Below, in pieces: positions 51,833 through 60,693 of a DNA stretch of 64,000 bases; position 1 is the first letter of the stretch, and each line of letters begins with the position of its first letter. The DNA is from Maribacter sp044594925 (GTDB lineage: Bacteria > Bacteroidota > Bacteroidia > Flavobacteriales > Flavobacteriaceae): the NCBI RefSeq assembly GCF_044594925.1, contig NZ_CP138991.1, forward strand, positions 496,001-560,000, written 5' to 3'. A model generated the notes under the pieces. The model saw nothing but the letters and a program-made list of their open reading frames with translations, did not search any database and was not told where the DNA came from. Made by a program: the position numbers and the translations under genes.

Positions 51833-52457
51833 AAACTGATGGCCAGTTTCCACTGGTACTTACTTCCAGTAAAGAACCTACTACTATTTCACTTCCGTTA
51901 ACCTCCTCAACACTCATTTGTGCGTTTTCTCTTGCTACAAGGTCTTTAGGTTGATCTGCTAATAAAATATTTTTTTTCACTTTCGCCTCAAAAACTGGTG
52001 CTCTGTAACCGCTTTTGTCAATAATATCGGCTTTCATTGTAATTTTCTCGCCAGGAACTCCAGGAACATCCATTAAACTCTTGTAACGGGTATCACTTTT
52101 ATAAAGAGAATCTTTAACAGATACAAAAGCCAAGGTGTCTATAATTTTTACCTCTTTTAATAAATCAATTTGATAGGTTTCATCATACTGCATAAAAGAA
52201 GAATCTCTTTGTTGCGTGATGACATATTTGCCCGTATCTATAAATTTGATAAGACTATTAAAATCTTTTGCATATCTACCATTAACAGTTTTGTATGCTT
52301 CTTGCGAGTTTTTAATGTCCTTTAGCTTGGCGATTACTTGGCCAAAACGTTCTTGTTTAACTTTTTTAAATTCAATAGGCCCGGTAACCGAATTATAGAT
52401 AAGGTAACCTAAACCTATACATGCAATCCAAAGTACAATTTGAATAATGGTCTTCAT
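51810..52457 (-). CDS. inner-membrane-anchored protein of unknown function
   Basis: Protein of 215 residues. A membrane anchor is at about 4-20 (IIQIVLWIACIGLGYLI), followed by a helical stretch with many Lys/Glu (VKQERFGQVIAKLKDIKN) and a beta-rich periplasmic domain. The motif QEAYKTVNGRYAKDFNSL suggests a pilin-like/IncA-like anchor and helix. It sits upstream of DUF3822 and overlaps it by 23 bases. The three genes (anchored protein, DUF3822, rsmD) may form one unit. Function not recognised. Confidence 0.65.
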   Translation of the reverse strand: MKTIIQIVLWIACIGLGYLIYNSVTGPIEFKKVKQERFGQVIAKLKDIKNSQEAYKTVNGRYAKDFNSLIKFIDTGKYVITQQRDSSFMQYDETYQIDLLKEVKIIDTLAFVSVKDSLYKSDTRYKSLMDVPGVPGEKITMKADIIDKSGYRAPVFEAKVKKNILLADQPKDLVARENAQMSVEEVNGSEIVVGSLLEVSTSGNWPSVYDKKEDK

Positions 52458-52544
52458 TTCTTTGAGTGTTAATTTAATTTAGTGGTTCTCACAAATCTAC
52501 AATTTTTTTTTAATGAGAAAAGTTTTTGCGCTAAAAATCCTCTT

Positions 52545-52552
52545 TATCTTTG
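52545..52552 (+). promoter_or_regulatory. -7 box of the RecD-like helicase gene (possible leaderless start)
   Basis: TATCTTTG matches TAnnTTTG, with a TTG (52526-52528) 16 bases upstream. Predicted transcription starts at about 52559, right at the ATG at 52560. Confidence 0.5.
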
Positions 52553-52559
52553 AGCATCC

Positions 52560-53993
52560 ATGAAACCATTAACTGACGCCACTTTTTATTCGGAATTAAA
52601 GTCCAAATTTCCCCATATACCTACCTTAAAGCAAGAGATTGTGCTACAAAAGTTGGCCAGCTTTATCTTATCAAAGGTAAAGGAAGAGGTTTTTTTGTTG
52701 AAAGGCTTTGCTGGTACTGGTAAGACTACGCTAATCGGCACATTAGTAAATAGCCTTTGGAAAACAAGAATGAAATCGGTTTTAATGGCCCCAACGGGAA
52801 GGGCGGCAAAAGTGATGTCCAATTATTCCAACACCCAAGCTTTTACCATTCATAGAAAAATATACTTTCCAAAGAAACAAAGCGGTGGGGGAGTGCAGTT
52901 TGTTCTGGCACCAAATAAACATAGGGATACTTTGTTTATTGTAGATGAGGCTTCTATGATACCAGATACTCCGGCAGATTCCAAACTATTCGAGAACGGC
53001 TCGTTATTAGATGATTTAATGATGTTCGTGTATTCGGGGCATAACTGTAAATTGTTATTGATTGGTGACACGGCGCAATTACCACCGGTGCATTTACAAT
53101 TGAGTCCGGCTTTGGACGGAGATAAACTGTCACTAAATTATAACAAAGAGGTAGTTCGTTTAGAATTAGATGAAGTCGTTAGGCAAGCTAAAGATTCTGG
53201 TATATTGGCAAATGCCACCATTTTAAGAGAGCAATTACAGGGCGATTATTATGATGATTTTAAGTTTGATGTAAACCCGTTTAACGATATTGTAAGGCTT
53301 ATAGACGGTCATGAAATTCAAGAGGCTATAGATGAATCTTATTCCAATAACGGAAAGGAGGAAACTACCATAATCGTGAGGTCAAATAAGCGGGCTAATT
53401 TATACAACCTTAATATTAGGGAACGGATATTATTTTTAGAGAATGAACTTGCTGCGGGCGATTTTATGATGGTGGTCAAGAACAATTATTTCTGGCTAAA
53501 ACCCAATTCGGAAGCAGGTTTTATTGCAAATGGTGACATTATAGAAATTTTGGAAATCTTCGCTTTTAAAGACCTTTACGGTTTTAAATTTGCAGAGGTA
53601 AAGGTGCAAATGGTAGATTACCCTAATATGAAACCCTTTGAAACTGTTTTATTGTTAGATACCATAAAAGCAGAATCACCTTCGCTGTCCTACGAAGAGG
53701 GTAATAGGCTCTATCAAGAAGTAATGAAAGATTTTGCACATGAAAAATCCAAATACAAGAAATTTCTTGGAGTTAAAAACAATAAATATTTCAACGGATT
53801 ACAGGTTAAATTTTCATATGCTATTACCTGCCACAAATCACAAGGGGGACAATGGGAAACGGTCTTTGTGGAGCAACCTTATTTACCTAATGGTATAGAC
53901 AAAGAATATCTTAGATGGCTTTATACCGCAGTCACTAGAGCCAAAAGGAAATTATATTTAATTGGCTTTAAGGATGATTTTTTTGTTGAATAG
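52560..53993 (+). CDS. RecD-like superfamily 1 DNA helicase
   Basis: ATP-dependent 5'-3' DNA helicase of the RecD/Dda-like group. The 477-residue protein has Walker A GFAGTGKTT (49-57), Walker B VDEASMI (about 131-137), a GDTAQLPP motif (about 168-175), and the C-terminal UvrD-like motifs TCHKSQGGQWETVFV and YTAVTRAKRKL. It lacks the RecBC partner genes nearby, so it is a stand-alone RecD2- or Dda-type enzyme. It may be translated from a leaderless mRNA. Annotated often as an AAA-family ATPase or ATP-dependent endonuclease. Confidence 0.88.
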   Translation: MKPLTDATFYSELKSKFPHIPTLKQEIVLQKLASFILSKVKEEVFLLKGFAGTGKTTLIGTLVNSLWKTRMKSVLMAPTGRAAKVMSNYSNTQAFTIHRKIYFPKKQSGGGVQFVLAPNKHRDTLFIVDEASMIPDTPADSKLFENGSLLDDLMMFVYSGHNCKLLLIGDTAQLPPVHLQLSPALDGDKLSLNYNKEVVRLELDEVVRQAKDSGILANATILREQLQGDYYDDFKFDVNPFNDIVRLIDGHEIQEAIDESYSNNGKEETTIIVRSNKRANLYNLNIRERILFLENELAAGDFMMVVKNNYFWLKPNSEAGFIANGDIIEILEIFAFKDLYGFKFAEVKVQMVDYPNMKPFETVLLLDTIKAESPSLSYEEGNRLYQEVMKDFAHEKSKYKKFLGVKNNKYFNGLQVKFSYAITCHKSQGGQWETVFVEQPYLPNGIDKEYLRWLYTAVTRAKRKLYLIGFKDDFFVE

Positions 53994-54087
53994 GAAAAGG
54001 TTATTTTAGTCATTTATAAAGAGTTGTAGCTTTTAAAAAAAAGAAAATTATTGAGAAGAATTTCCATTAAAAATGTAAAACCAAAGA

Positions 54088-54657
54088 ATGACAACTGAAA
54101 CTATACTGAGCATTTTTCTTGGGGTTGGCCTTGCCGCCTCGGTCGGTTTTAGGGTGTTTTTACCTTTATTCGCATTAAGCCTAGCGTCTTATTTTGGTGT
54201 TTGGGATTTGAACGACAATTGGGAGTGGATAGGAAGTTTGGTTGCTGTGTTGACTTTGGGCGTAGCTACCGTGGTAGAAATCTTTGCTTATTTCGTTCCT
54301 TGGCTAGATAATCTATTGGATAGTATTGCGGTACCCTTGGCAGCAATTGCAGGTACTGCGGTTATGGTATCTACGGTAGCCAATCTGGACCCGGTCGTTA
54401 CTTGGTCTTTAGCGATTATAGCTGGTGGTGGCACGGCAACGGCCATTAAAGGTGCTGGAGCTACAGGAAGACTGGCATCAACAGCTACTACAGGTGGTTT
54501 GGCAAATCCAGTCGTTGCAACCGTAGAAACAGGCACCGCAGCTGTAGTTACGGTAGCTTCAATTTTTGCACCTATACTTGCAGCAGTACTTGTGATTATT
54601 ATATTGACGATTATTTTTAGAATTTATAGAAGTTTAAGACCAAAGCAAAAAACATAG
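54088..54657 (+). CDS. DUF4126 integral membrane protein
   Basis: Membrane protein of 189 residues with about five hydrophobic helices. The N-terminal FLGVGLAASVGFRVFLPLFALSLAS (about 10-34) and the central Ala/Thr/Gly-rich stretch (GGGTATAIKGAGATGRLASTATTGG) identify DUF4126. The C-terminus is a helix followed by a short basic tail. Function is unknown. It is 3 bases before kdsB and may be co-transcribed with it. Confidence 0.8.
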   Translation: MTTETILSIFLGVGLAASVGFRVFLPLFALSLASYFGVWDLNDNWEWIGSLVAVLTLGVATVVEIFAYFVPWLDNLLDSIAVPLAAIAGTAVMVSTVANLDPVVTWSLAIIAGGGTATAIKGAGATGRLASTATTGGLANPVVATVETGTAAVVTVASIFAPILAAVLVIIILTIIFRIYRSLRPKQKT

Positions 54658-54660
54658 ACA

Positions 54661-55389
54661 GTGAAGATAATAGCAATGATACCGGCAAGATATGCTGCAT
54701 CTAGGTTCCCTGCTAAGTTAATGCAGGATTTATCTGGGAAGCCAGTAATTGTTCGCACTTACGAAGCTGCGGTCAAAACCGGGCTTTTTGACGAGGTTTA
54801 TGTGGTTACGGACAGCAAAATTATTTATGATACCATAACAGAAGAAAGCGGTCTGGCTATAATGAGTAAAAAAGAACATGATTGTGGAAGTGATCGTATC
54901 GCAGAAGCGGTTATGGATATGAATGTAGACATCATTGTTAATGTACAGGGAGATGAGCCCTTTACGGATAAAGAGAGCTTAGCAGCTGTTATTGAGGTTT
55001 TTAAGGCGGATGCAGAAAAAGAGATAGATTTAGCCTCTTTAATGGTCAAAATAACAACGGATGACGAAATAAATAATCCGAACACCGTAAAAGTGATTGT
55101 GGACAATAGAAATTTTGCACTATATTTTTCCAGGTCGCCCATACCTTTTCCAAGAGCAAAGGGCGAACATACGGTCTATTATAAGCACAAGGGCATATAC
55201 GCCTTTAGAAAACGTGCGTTGATGGATTTTCAAAGGTTACCCATGTTGTCTTTGGAAGCAACCGAAAAAATTGAGGCGATTCGCTATCTAGAATATGGTA
55301 AAAAAATTAAAATGGTAGAAACATCTGTCTCGGGAATAGAGATTGATACGCCAGAAGATTTGGAAAAAGCACAGGCTGCATGGAGATAG
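54661..55389 (+). CDS. kdsB: 3-deoxy-manno-octulosonate cytidylyltransferase
   Basis: Activates Kdo (or the amino analogue Kdo8N) as the CMP form for transfer to lipid A. The GTG start at 54661 gives 242 residues. The N-terminal MIPARYAASRFPAKLM (about 6-21), NVQGDEPF (about 95-102) and EIDTPEDL near the end are hallmarks. It is followed by the HAD-hydrolase gene with a 10-base overlap and then a KdnB homologue, a combination that suggests the substrate may be Kdo8N in this organism. Confidence 0.93.
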   Translation: MKIIAMIPARYAASRFPAKLMQDLSGKPVIVRTYEAAVKTGLFDEVYVVTDSKIIYDTITEESGLAIMSKKEHDCGSDRIAEAVMDMNVDIIVNVQGDEPFTDKESLAAVIEVFKADAEKEIDLASLMVKITTDDEINNPNTVKVIVDNRNFALYFSRSPIPFPRAKGEHTVYYKHKGIYAFRKRALMDFQRLPMLSLEATEKIEAIRYLEYGKKIKMVETSVSGIEIDTPEDLEKAQAAWR

Positions 55390-56078
55390 ATTTTAATGAA
55401 ATTAAAGTCATAGGGTTCGATGCTGATGATACGCTCTGGGTTAATGAAACGTATTTTAGGAAAGCAGAAGAAAAGTTTGCCGAATTATTGGAGGGCTATG
55501 AAACAAAGAATAAAATAGACCAGGAGCTCTTTAAGATGGAAATTAAAAACCTAGAGCTATATGGATATGGTATCAAAGGTTTCATGCTTTCCATGATAGA
55601 GTCCGCTTTGGAACTTTCAAACAATGAAATTTCTCAAGCAACGCTTTTGGAATTACTGAATCTTGGAAAAGAGATGATAGCCCATCCTGTGGAATTATTA
55701 GATGGGGTGGAGGAAGTTTTACGAAATTTAAAAGGTAAATATAGATTGATCGTACTCACAAAAGGAGATTTATTAGACCAAGAAAGAAAGCTGGTTAAAT
55801 CTAATTTGTCAACCTATTTTCACCATGTTGAAGTATTAAGCGATAAAAAGGAAAGAAACTATAAAGATTTACTAGATCATTTGGAGATTTCCACGGAGGA
55901 ATTCTTAATGATAGGAAATTCTTTAAAATCAGACGTATTGCCACTGGTTAATATTGGAGCAAGGGCAGTACATGTGCCTTTTCATACGACGTGGAAACAT
56001 GAAGAAGTAGAGGCGCCAAAAGAAAAAAAGGGATATTTAACCGTCCACAAATTGGTTGATGTATTAGAATATCTGTAG
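55380..56078 (+). CDS. HAD-family hydrolase
   Basis: Haloacid-dehalogenase fold phosphatase of 232 residues. Motif I is FDADDTLW with Asp14 as nucleophile and Asp16, motif II is LTKGD, and motif III/IV includes GNSLKSDVLP. A cap domain inserts after motif I. It overlaps kdsB by 10 bases. A Kdo 8-phosphate phosphatase role (KdsC-like) is not supported since KdsC lacks this cap; more likely it is a generic phosphatase. Its position between kdsB and kdnB suggests a sugar-phosphate substrate. Confidence 0.85.
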   Translation: MEIDFNEIKVIGFDADDTLWVNETYFRKAEEKFAELLEGYETKNKIDQELFKMEIKNLELYGYGIKGFMLSMIESALELSNNEISQATLLELLNLGKEMIAHPVELLDGVEEVLRNLKGKYRLIVLTKGDLLDQERKLVKSNLSTYFHHVEVLSDKKERNYKDLLDHLEISTEEFLMIGNSLKSDVLPLVNIGARAVHVPFHTTWKHEEVEAPKEKKGYLTVHKLVDVLEYL

Positions 56079-56085
56079 TAGTTAA

Positions 56086-57213
56086 ATGGAGATTAAAAAG
56101 AAAATAGTATTGAAGAAGATACCTACTAGAACTTCAGAAAAATTCAGGAACTTTCCTATGGTTCCGAGAGTTGTTTTTGGAAACGGAAGTTTTGACCAAT
56201 TAGGGGATATCCTACTGCCAAAACGTAAACATTCCGAAGCACCTATTATTTTTTTGGTAGATGATGTTTTTGAGGGGTCGGCACTGATTCCTCGAATACC
56301 GAAAATTTTTTGTGACCAAATTATCTTTATATCTGCAGCGGAGGAACCTAAAACAGCTCAGGTAGATGCGTTAGTTGCTATGATCAGACAAGAATACCAA
56401 GAATTACCCTCAGGCATTGTAGGTATAGGAGGTGGAACACTTTTAGATTTGGCAAAAGCAGTTGCTATACTATTGACCAATAAAGGTAGTGCTTCGGAAT
56501 ATCAAGGTTGGGATTTAGTACATAAAAAATCTATTTATCATGTTGGTATTCCAACAATTAGTGGAACAGGAGCTGAGGTTTCTAGAACTACTGTTTTGCT
56601 GGGTCCAGAGAAGAAGCTCGGCATAAATTCTGATGAAACAACATTTCATCAAGTTATTTTAGACCCAGAACTCACAAAAGGTGTAGCGCACGATCAATGG
56701 TTCTACACCGGTATGGATTGCTACATTCATTGTGTGGAATCGTTAAACGGTACTTATCTAAATGCCTTTAGTCAGAGTTACGGGGAAAAGGCAATGGATC
56801 TGTGTAAAGAGGTGTTTTTGACAGACTTGACAAAGGCCGCATCTAGGGATAAGTTAATGATGGCTTCTTGGCACGGCGGTATGAGTATAGCGTACTCTCA
56901 AGTAGGTATTGCTCACGCTATGAGTTATGGACTTGGTTACCTATTAGGTGTAAAGCATGGTATAGGAAATTGTTTGGTGTTTCAACACTTAGAGGAGTTT
57001 TATGCTGATGGAGTTAGTACCTTTAATAAAATGATAGACCGACACCAGATTGAGCTTCCCAAAGGTATTTGCGAAAATTTATCCGAAATGGAATTCGATA
57101 AAATGATTTCCGTAGCCTTGAGCATGGAGCCGCTTTGGGAAAATGCATTAGGAGACAATTGGAGCGCTATAATAACTCCAGAAAAATTAAAAGCTATCTA
57201 CCAGAAGATTTAG
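56086..57213 (+). CDS. kdnB: KdnB-like 3-deoxy-manno-octulosonate 8-oxidase (iron-containing alcohol dehydrogenase family)
   Basis: Metal-dependent dehydrogenase of 375 residues. In Shewanella oneidensis KdnB oxidises C8 of Kdo before the aminotransferase KdnA installs the amino group of Kdo8N. Sequence motifs here match that group: VVGIGGGTLLDLAKAVAI-type NAD loop (about 113-129), SGTGAEVSRTTVLLGP (about 161-176), GINSD, and DQWFYTGMDCYIHCVES with metal-binding His/Asp. The first 20 residues are extra. The gene is 7 bases downstream of the HAD gene and follows kdsB. I compared motifs with the Shewanella protein from memory, not by alignment. Confidence 0.85.
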   Translation: MEIKKKIVLKKIPTRTSEKFRNFPMVPRVVFGNGSFDQLGDILLPKRKHSEAPIIFLVDDVFEGSALIPRIPKIFCDQIIFISAAEEPKTAQVDALVAMIRQEYQELPSGIVGIGGGTLLDLAKAVAILLTNKGSASEYQGWDLVHKKSIYHVGIPTISGTGAEVSRTTVLLGPEKKLGINSDETTFHQVILDPELTKGVAHDQWFYTGMDCYIHCVESLNGTYLNAFSQSYGEKAMDLCKEVFLTDLTKAASRDKLMMASWHGGMSIAYSQVGIAHAMSYGLGYLLGVKHGIGNCLVFQHLEEFYADGVSTFNKMIDRHQIELPKGICENLSEMEFDKMISVALSMEPLWENALGDNWSAIITPEKLKAIYQKI

Positions 57214-57274
57214 AACTCTTGTTAACTGTTTGTTGGTAAGCAGTCGAGAACAAAATCAATAAACAACATTATCG

Positions 57275-57817
57275 ATGCAGCGAATAGCAAAGTTCATTTA
57301 TTTTAAATTATTGGGCTGGTCTCTTGAAGGGGAGTTTCCTTCGCACCTGAACAAATTTGTAATTCCTGTAGTGCCACACACCAGTTGGTGGGATTTTTTC
57401 TTAGGACTTTTGATACGTAAAGTCTGGAATGAAGAGATAAATTATATTGGTAAGAAGAGTCTTTTTGATTCTCCATTAGGCTGGTTTTTTAAATGGACTG
57501 GCGGGGCGCCTATAGATAGAAGTAAAACTAACGATACGGTAAGTGCCACCGCACAAATTTTTGAAGAAAGAGAAATTTTTAGGTTGGCCTTGTCACCAGA
57601 GGGTACTCGTAAAAAAGTCGCGAAATGGAAAACAGGGTTCTACTATATTGCAAAGGCGGCCAAAGTTCCTATTGTACTCGTTGCGTTTGATTATGGAAAC
57701 AAACAAATTAAAATATCGGAACCTTTTTCTCCGTCAGACGATATATCTGCGGATTTTAAGATTTACGAGGCCTTCTTTAAAAATGTGAAAGGTAAGGTGC
57801 CGGAGTTCAGTTTTTAG
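57275..57817 (+). CDS. PlsC-like 1-acyl-glycerol-3-phosphate acyltransferase family protein
   Basis: Membrane-associated acyltransferase of 180 residues. The catalytic HX4D motif is HTSWWD (His35-Asp40), the phosphate-binding motif is PEGTR (108-112) and GGAPIDR (76-82) is the third motif. It lacks a long N-terminal membrane segment, unlike PlsC. The context beside kdsB/kdnB suggests action on lipid A or a phospholipid, but the acceptor is not known. The C-terminus overlaps the convergent unknown gene by 11 bases. Confidence 0.85.
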   Translation: MQRIAKFIYFKLLGWSLEGEFPSHLNKFVIPVVPHTSWWDFFLGLLIRKVWNEEINYIGKKSLFDSPLGWFFKWTGGAPIDRSKTNDTVSATAQIFEEREIFRLALSPEGTRKKVAKWKTGFYYIAKAAKVPIVLVAFDYGNKQIKISEPFSPSDDISADFKIYEAFFKNVKGKVPEFSF

Positions 57818-58307
57818 ACCGTTCAATTAATTTTTTGGTATACTTTTCTTCTTTTTTCTTAGTGTTTCCAGGGAAGACCATTGTAGTACTGGAATAACTA
57901 CTTCCAAAAGTGGCTGAGGCCAAATATACTTGGTCTAGGGCATCTAAAACTTGGTGATCGGATAATTCTCTCAATGGATGGGTGAAAACGGACCAAATTA
58001 TCTCATCACTAAGCGCATATTTCACATCCAAGGCGGAGTGAAAGTTGGCCACTAAGGCATTTAAAATTTCTTTTTCACTCACTTCACCTCGCTTTACTAT
58101 GGGTGTTATGATACGCATTCTATTCGCCTTTTCATCATAAATACAGAATATGGGGCTTTCTTTATAAAAGATATTATAAGAACTTCCATTTTCAACAACC
58201 GTTTCCGCAGCTTGTTCAAAAAGTTCACCTAATCTATCAGGGGTCATTTCTTGGCCTTTAGCTTTTGGTGAAAAAATTAATAGTAATAGTATTAATGTAC
58301 ATCTCAT
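57807..58307 (-). CDS. exported protein of unknown function
   Basis: Protein of 166 residues with a signal peptide (1-19, ending AKGQ). The mature part has helix-rich segments, for example RLGELFEQAAETVVENGSSYN, followed by FYKESPIFCIYDEKANRMRIITP, and ends with a Lys/Glu-rich tail. I do not recognise a family. It lies between the acyltransferase gene and a lipoprotein gene on the other strand. Confidence 0.6.
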   Translation of the reverse strand: MRCTLILLLLIFSPKAKGQEMTPDRLGELFEQAAETVVENGSSYNIFYKESPIFCIYDEKANRMRIITPIVKRGEVSEKEILNALVANFHSALDVKYALSDEIIWSVFTHPLRELSDHQVLDALDQVYLASATFGSSYSSTTMVFPGNTKKKEEKYTKKLIERSKN

Positions 58308-58487
58308 GAATCCTATTTTATATAAAGTCGTTATTCTTTACTAAAGATTACAACATACCTTTCCTAATTTCTTTTTGAAGTAAAATTAGGAAATCGATGA
58401 ACTACTGATTTTTTTAACATTTCATTTAAAACTCCATAAAAAAGGCTACGTAAGTATGGGCGAAAAACAATTAAATCATTTAGTATT

Positions 58488-59525
58488 ATGAACAGGAATT
58501 TTTTAAAAATCGGATTTTTTATAGGTTTAGGAGTGTCTTTGATTACCTCTTGTGACAAGGACGATGACAGTACTGATAATCCAGAAAATTTAGAAAGCAC
58601 ACAATTGTATGCTTCAAATAATAATGATGGAAATATAACAGTATATGATATGGTTTCAGGAGAAGTTAACACCCTGGCCACCACATCTACAATGGCAGAA
58701 GGTGTGTATTACGATGCGGATACGGACGAGATTATTCAAGCGTCACGCTCAAGTAATCAGTTGAATGCTTACACAGGAATAACCACCTTATTAAATGGAA
58801 CGTCTATTAATGTTTCCGTTTCAGCAGCTTTTTCAAGTGAATCCTCATTGGAAAGCCCTAGGGATATAGCGGTAAAGGATGATCTTGTTGTAGTTTCTGA
58901 TAATGCGGATGTAGATGGTGACGAAACCACTGCGGACGGACGTCTTTTTATCTTTACCAGAAGTAATGGAAACTTAACGCTAAGGAACACTGTGGTAACT
59001 GATTTTGCTCTGTGGGGAATAGAATTTGTTGGTAATGATTTATACGCCGTTGTAGACAAAACCAACCAGTTAGCAGTTTTTGCAAATTTCACGGCAACAA
59101 ACACTACAAATACAACTGTAAGTGCTACAAAAACAATAGCTATTGAAGGTATCGTAAGAACACATGGCCTGGCTTATGATAAGGGAACAATGATTCTAAC
59201 AGACGTTGGAAGTGCAATGGACGATGCAGATGGTGCATTTCATATTATTTCTGATTTTGATTCAAAATTCAATGGAGTTTCAGATGGCGGAATCCTTGTT
59301 GTTGCAAATAACCAAACAAGGGTTGCGGGTAGTGCCACTTCTTTAGGAAATCCTGTTGCTGCAGAATACGATGCAGATTCAAACACGGTATTTATAGCTG
59401 AGGCGGCTAATGGCGGAGGAAAAGTTTTGGCTTTTTCTAATGCTGATGCAGGTGGTAATATTTCACCATCGGTAAACAATAGTTTGTCCAAGGCATCTTC
59501 CCTTTACTTTTATAGCAACAAATAA
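58488..59525 (+). CDS. lipoprotein with beta-propeller-like repeats, function unknown
   Basis: Protein of 345 residues. The signal ends at SLITSC (Cys22) and is followed by an acidic linker (DKDDDSTDNPENLE), typical of flavobacterial outer-membrane lipoproteins. The rest contains repeated segments such as ESTQLYASNNNDGNITVYDMVSG, LVVVSDNADVDG, GIEFVGNDLYAVVDKTNQLAVF and DADSNTVFIAEAANGGGKVLAFS, resembling blades of a beta-propeller like an NHL or LVIVD protein. No metal or active-site motif is recognised. A terminator follows at 59563. Confidence 0.7.
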   Translation: MNRNFLKIGFFIGLGVSLITSCDKDDDSTDNPENLESTQLYASNNNDGNITVYDMVSGEVNTLATTSTMAEGVYYDADTDEIIQASRSSNQLNAYTGITTLLNGTSINVSVSAAFSSESSLESPRDIAVKDDLVVVSDNADVDGDETTADGRLFIFTRSNGNLTLRNTVVTDFALWGIEFVGNDLYAVVDKTNQLAVFANFTATNTTNTTVSATKTIAIEGIVRTHGLAYDKGTMILTDVGSAMDDADGAFHIISDFDSKFNGVSDGGILVVANNQTRVAGSATSLGNPVAAEYDADSNTVFIAEAANGGGKVLAFSNADAGGNISPSVNNSLSKASSLYFYSNK

Positions 59526-59562
59526 TAAAAGAATAATCTTAGTTGGTTAGGTTGTAGGTTGG

Positions 59563-59588
59563 ATGGCCCGTTTTGAGAGACGGGCCAT
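59563..59588. terminator. bidirectional terminator between the propeller lipoprotein and the YebC gene
   Basis: ATGGCCCGT (59563-59571) pairs with ACGGGCCAT (59580-59588) and leads into a T-run on the plus strand. It lies between convergent stops at 59525 and 59591. Confidence 0.85.
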
Positions 59589-59590
59589 TT

Positions 59591-60301
59591 TTACTCCTGC
59601 ATTGTATGATACACGTTCTGTACGTCGTCATCCTCCTCGATTTTTTCTAGGAGTTTTTCTACATCGGCCGTTTGCTCTTCGGTAAGTGCCTTAGTTACTT
59701 GTGGAATTCGCTCAAAACCAGAAGAAAGGATTTCAATTTCTCTATTTTCTAATTCTTTCTGTATGGCGCCAAAACTTTCAAAAGGAGCATAGATAAGTAT
59801 ACCGTCTTCATCAACGAAAACTTCTTCAGCTCCGTAATCTATCATCTCCAATTCCAATTCTTCTGGGTCAATACCTTCCGCGGGAATTCTGAAGTTACAT
59901 GTATGATCAAACATAAACTCTACTGAACCAGAGGTTCCAAGGCTTCCGTTACATTTATTAAAATAACTTCGCACATTAGCCACAGTTCTTGTGTTGTTAT
60001 CCGTTGCGGTTTCTACCAGTATAGCTATACCATGGGGCGCGTAACCCTCAAATAATACTTCTTTATAATCACCAAGACTTTTATCACTGGCTCTTTTTAT
60101 GGCACGTTCCACATTGTCTTTAGGCATATTTACAGCCTTGGCATTTTGGATAACAGCCCGCAATCTCGCATTGGAATCCGGGTCCGGACCTCCATCCTTT
60201 ACGGCCATGACAATATCCTTACCGATACGTGTAAACGCTTTGGACATGGCCGCCCATCGCTTCATTTTCCTTGCTTTTCTAAATTCAAAAGCTCTTCCCA
60301 T
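59591..60301 (-). CDS. YebC/PmpR-family DNA-binding protein
   Basis: Cytoplasmic protein of 236 residues. The N-terminal MGRAFEFRKARKMKRWAAMSKAFTRIGKDI (1-30) and NMPKDNVERAIKRA (about 58-71) are strongly conserved. The C-terminal acid-rich region (EKLLEKIEEDDDVQNVYHTM) is typical. YebC-type proteins act as translation factors that relieve stalling or as transcription regulators; which of these applies here cannot be told. No gene for RuvABC lies beside it. Confidence 0.93.
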   Translation of the reverse strand: MGRAFEFRKARKMKRWAAMSKAFTRIGKDIVMAVKDGGPDPDSNARLRAVIQNAKAVNMPKDNVERAIKRASDKSLGDYKEVLFEGYAPHGIAILVETATDNNTRTVANVRSYFNKCNGSLGTSGSVEFMFDHTCNFRIPAEGIDPEELELEMIDYGAEEVFVDEDGILIYAPFESFGAIQKELENREIEILSSGFERIPQVTKALTEEQTADVEKLLEKIEEDDDVQNVYHTMQE

Positions 60302-60382
60302 GTGTTTTCTTTAAATTATGAATTCAAATTTAATAAAATATTAGAATGCTGGTTAAAAGTTGTAATCCGTAACGCGCATCCT

Positions 60383-60670
60383 CTAATCACTTTCAATTAT
60401 TTCTTCAATACTCCTGGCCAAGGTGAAATCTTTTTCAGTTACGCCATTTGCATCATGCGTATTTAGTCGAATGTTTACCGTTTTGTAAACGTTACTCCAA
60501 TCTGGGTGATGTCCTTGAGCTTCACATTCAAAAGCTATTCTAGTCATGACGGAAAAAGCCTCTTTAAAATCTTTAAATTCAAAAGTGGTTTCAATGGCAC
60601 CATCAACATATTCCCAACCTTCTAATTGGCCTAAGTAATCTGCTATTTGTTTGTCTGTAAATTTTTCCAT
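60383..60670 (-). CDS. phhB: 4a-hydroxytetrahydrobiopterin dehydratase (pterin-4a-carbinolamine dehydratase)
   Basis: Dehydrates 4a-hydroxytetrahydropterin to recycle tetrahydrobiopterin. I chose the ATG at 60670 (95 residues, MEKFTDKQIADYLG); an upstream ATG at 60697 would overlap the reductase gene by 4 bases. The catalytic motif GHHPDW (with His-His) lies around residues 52-57, and the GWEYVDGAIETTFEF beginning is typical. It is 23 bases downstream of the RmlD-like gene. No phenylalanine hydroxylase is in the window. Confidence 0.9.
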   Translation of the reverse strand: MEKFTDKQIADYLGQLEGWEYVDGAIETTFEFKDFKEAFSVMTRIAFECEAQGHHPDWSNVYKTVNIRLNTHDANGVTEKDFTLARSIEEIIESD

Positions 60671-60693
60671 TTTAATTATTTTAGTAAATGATA

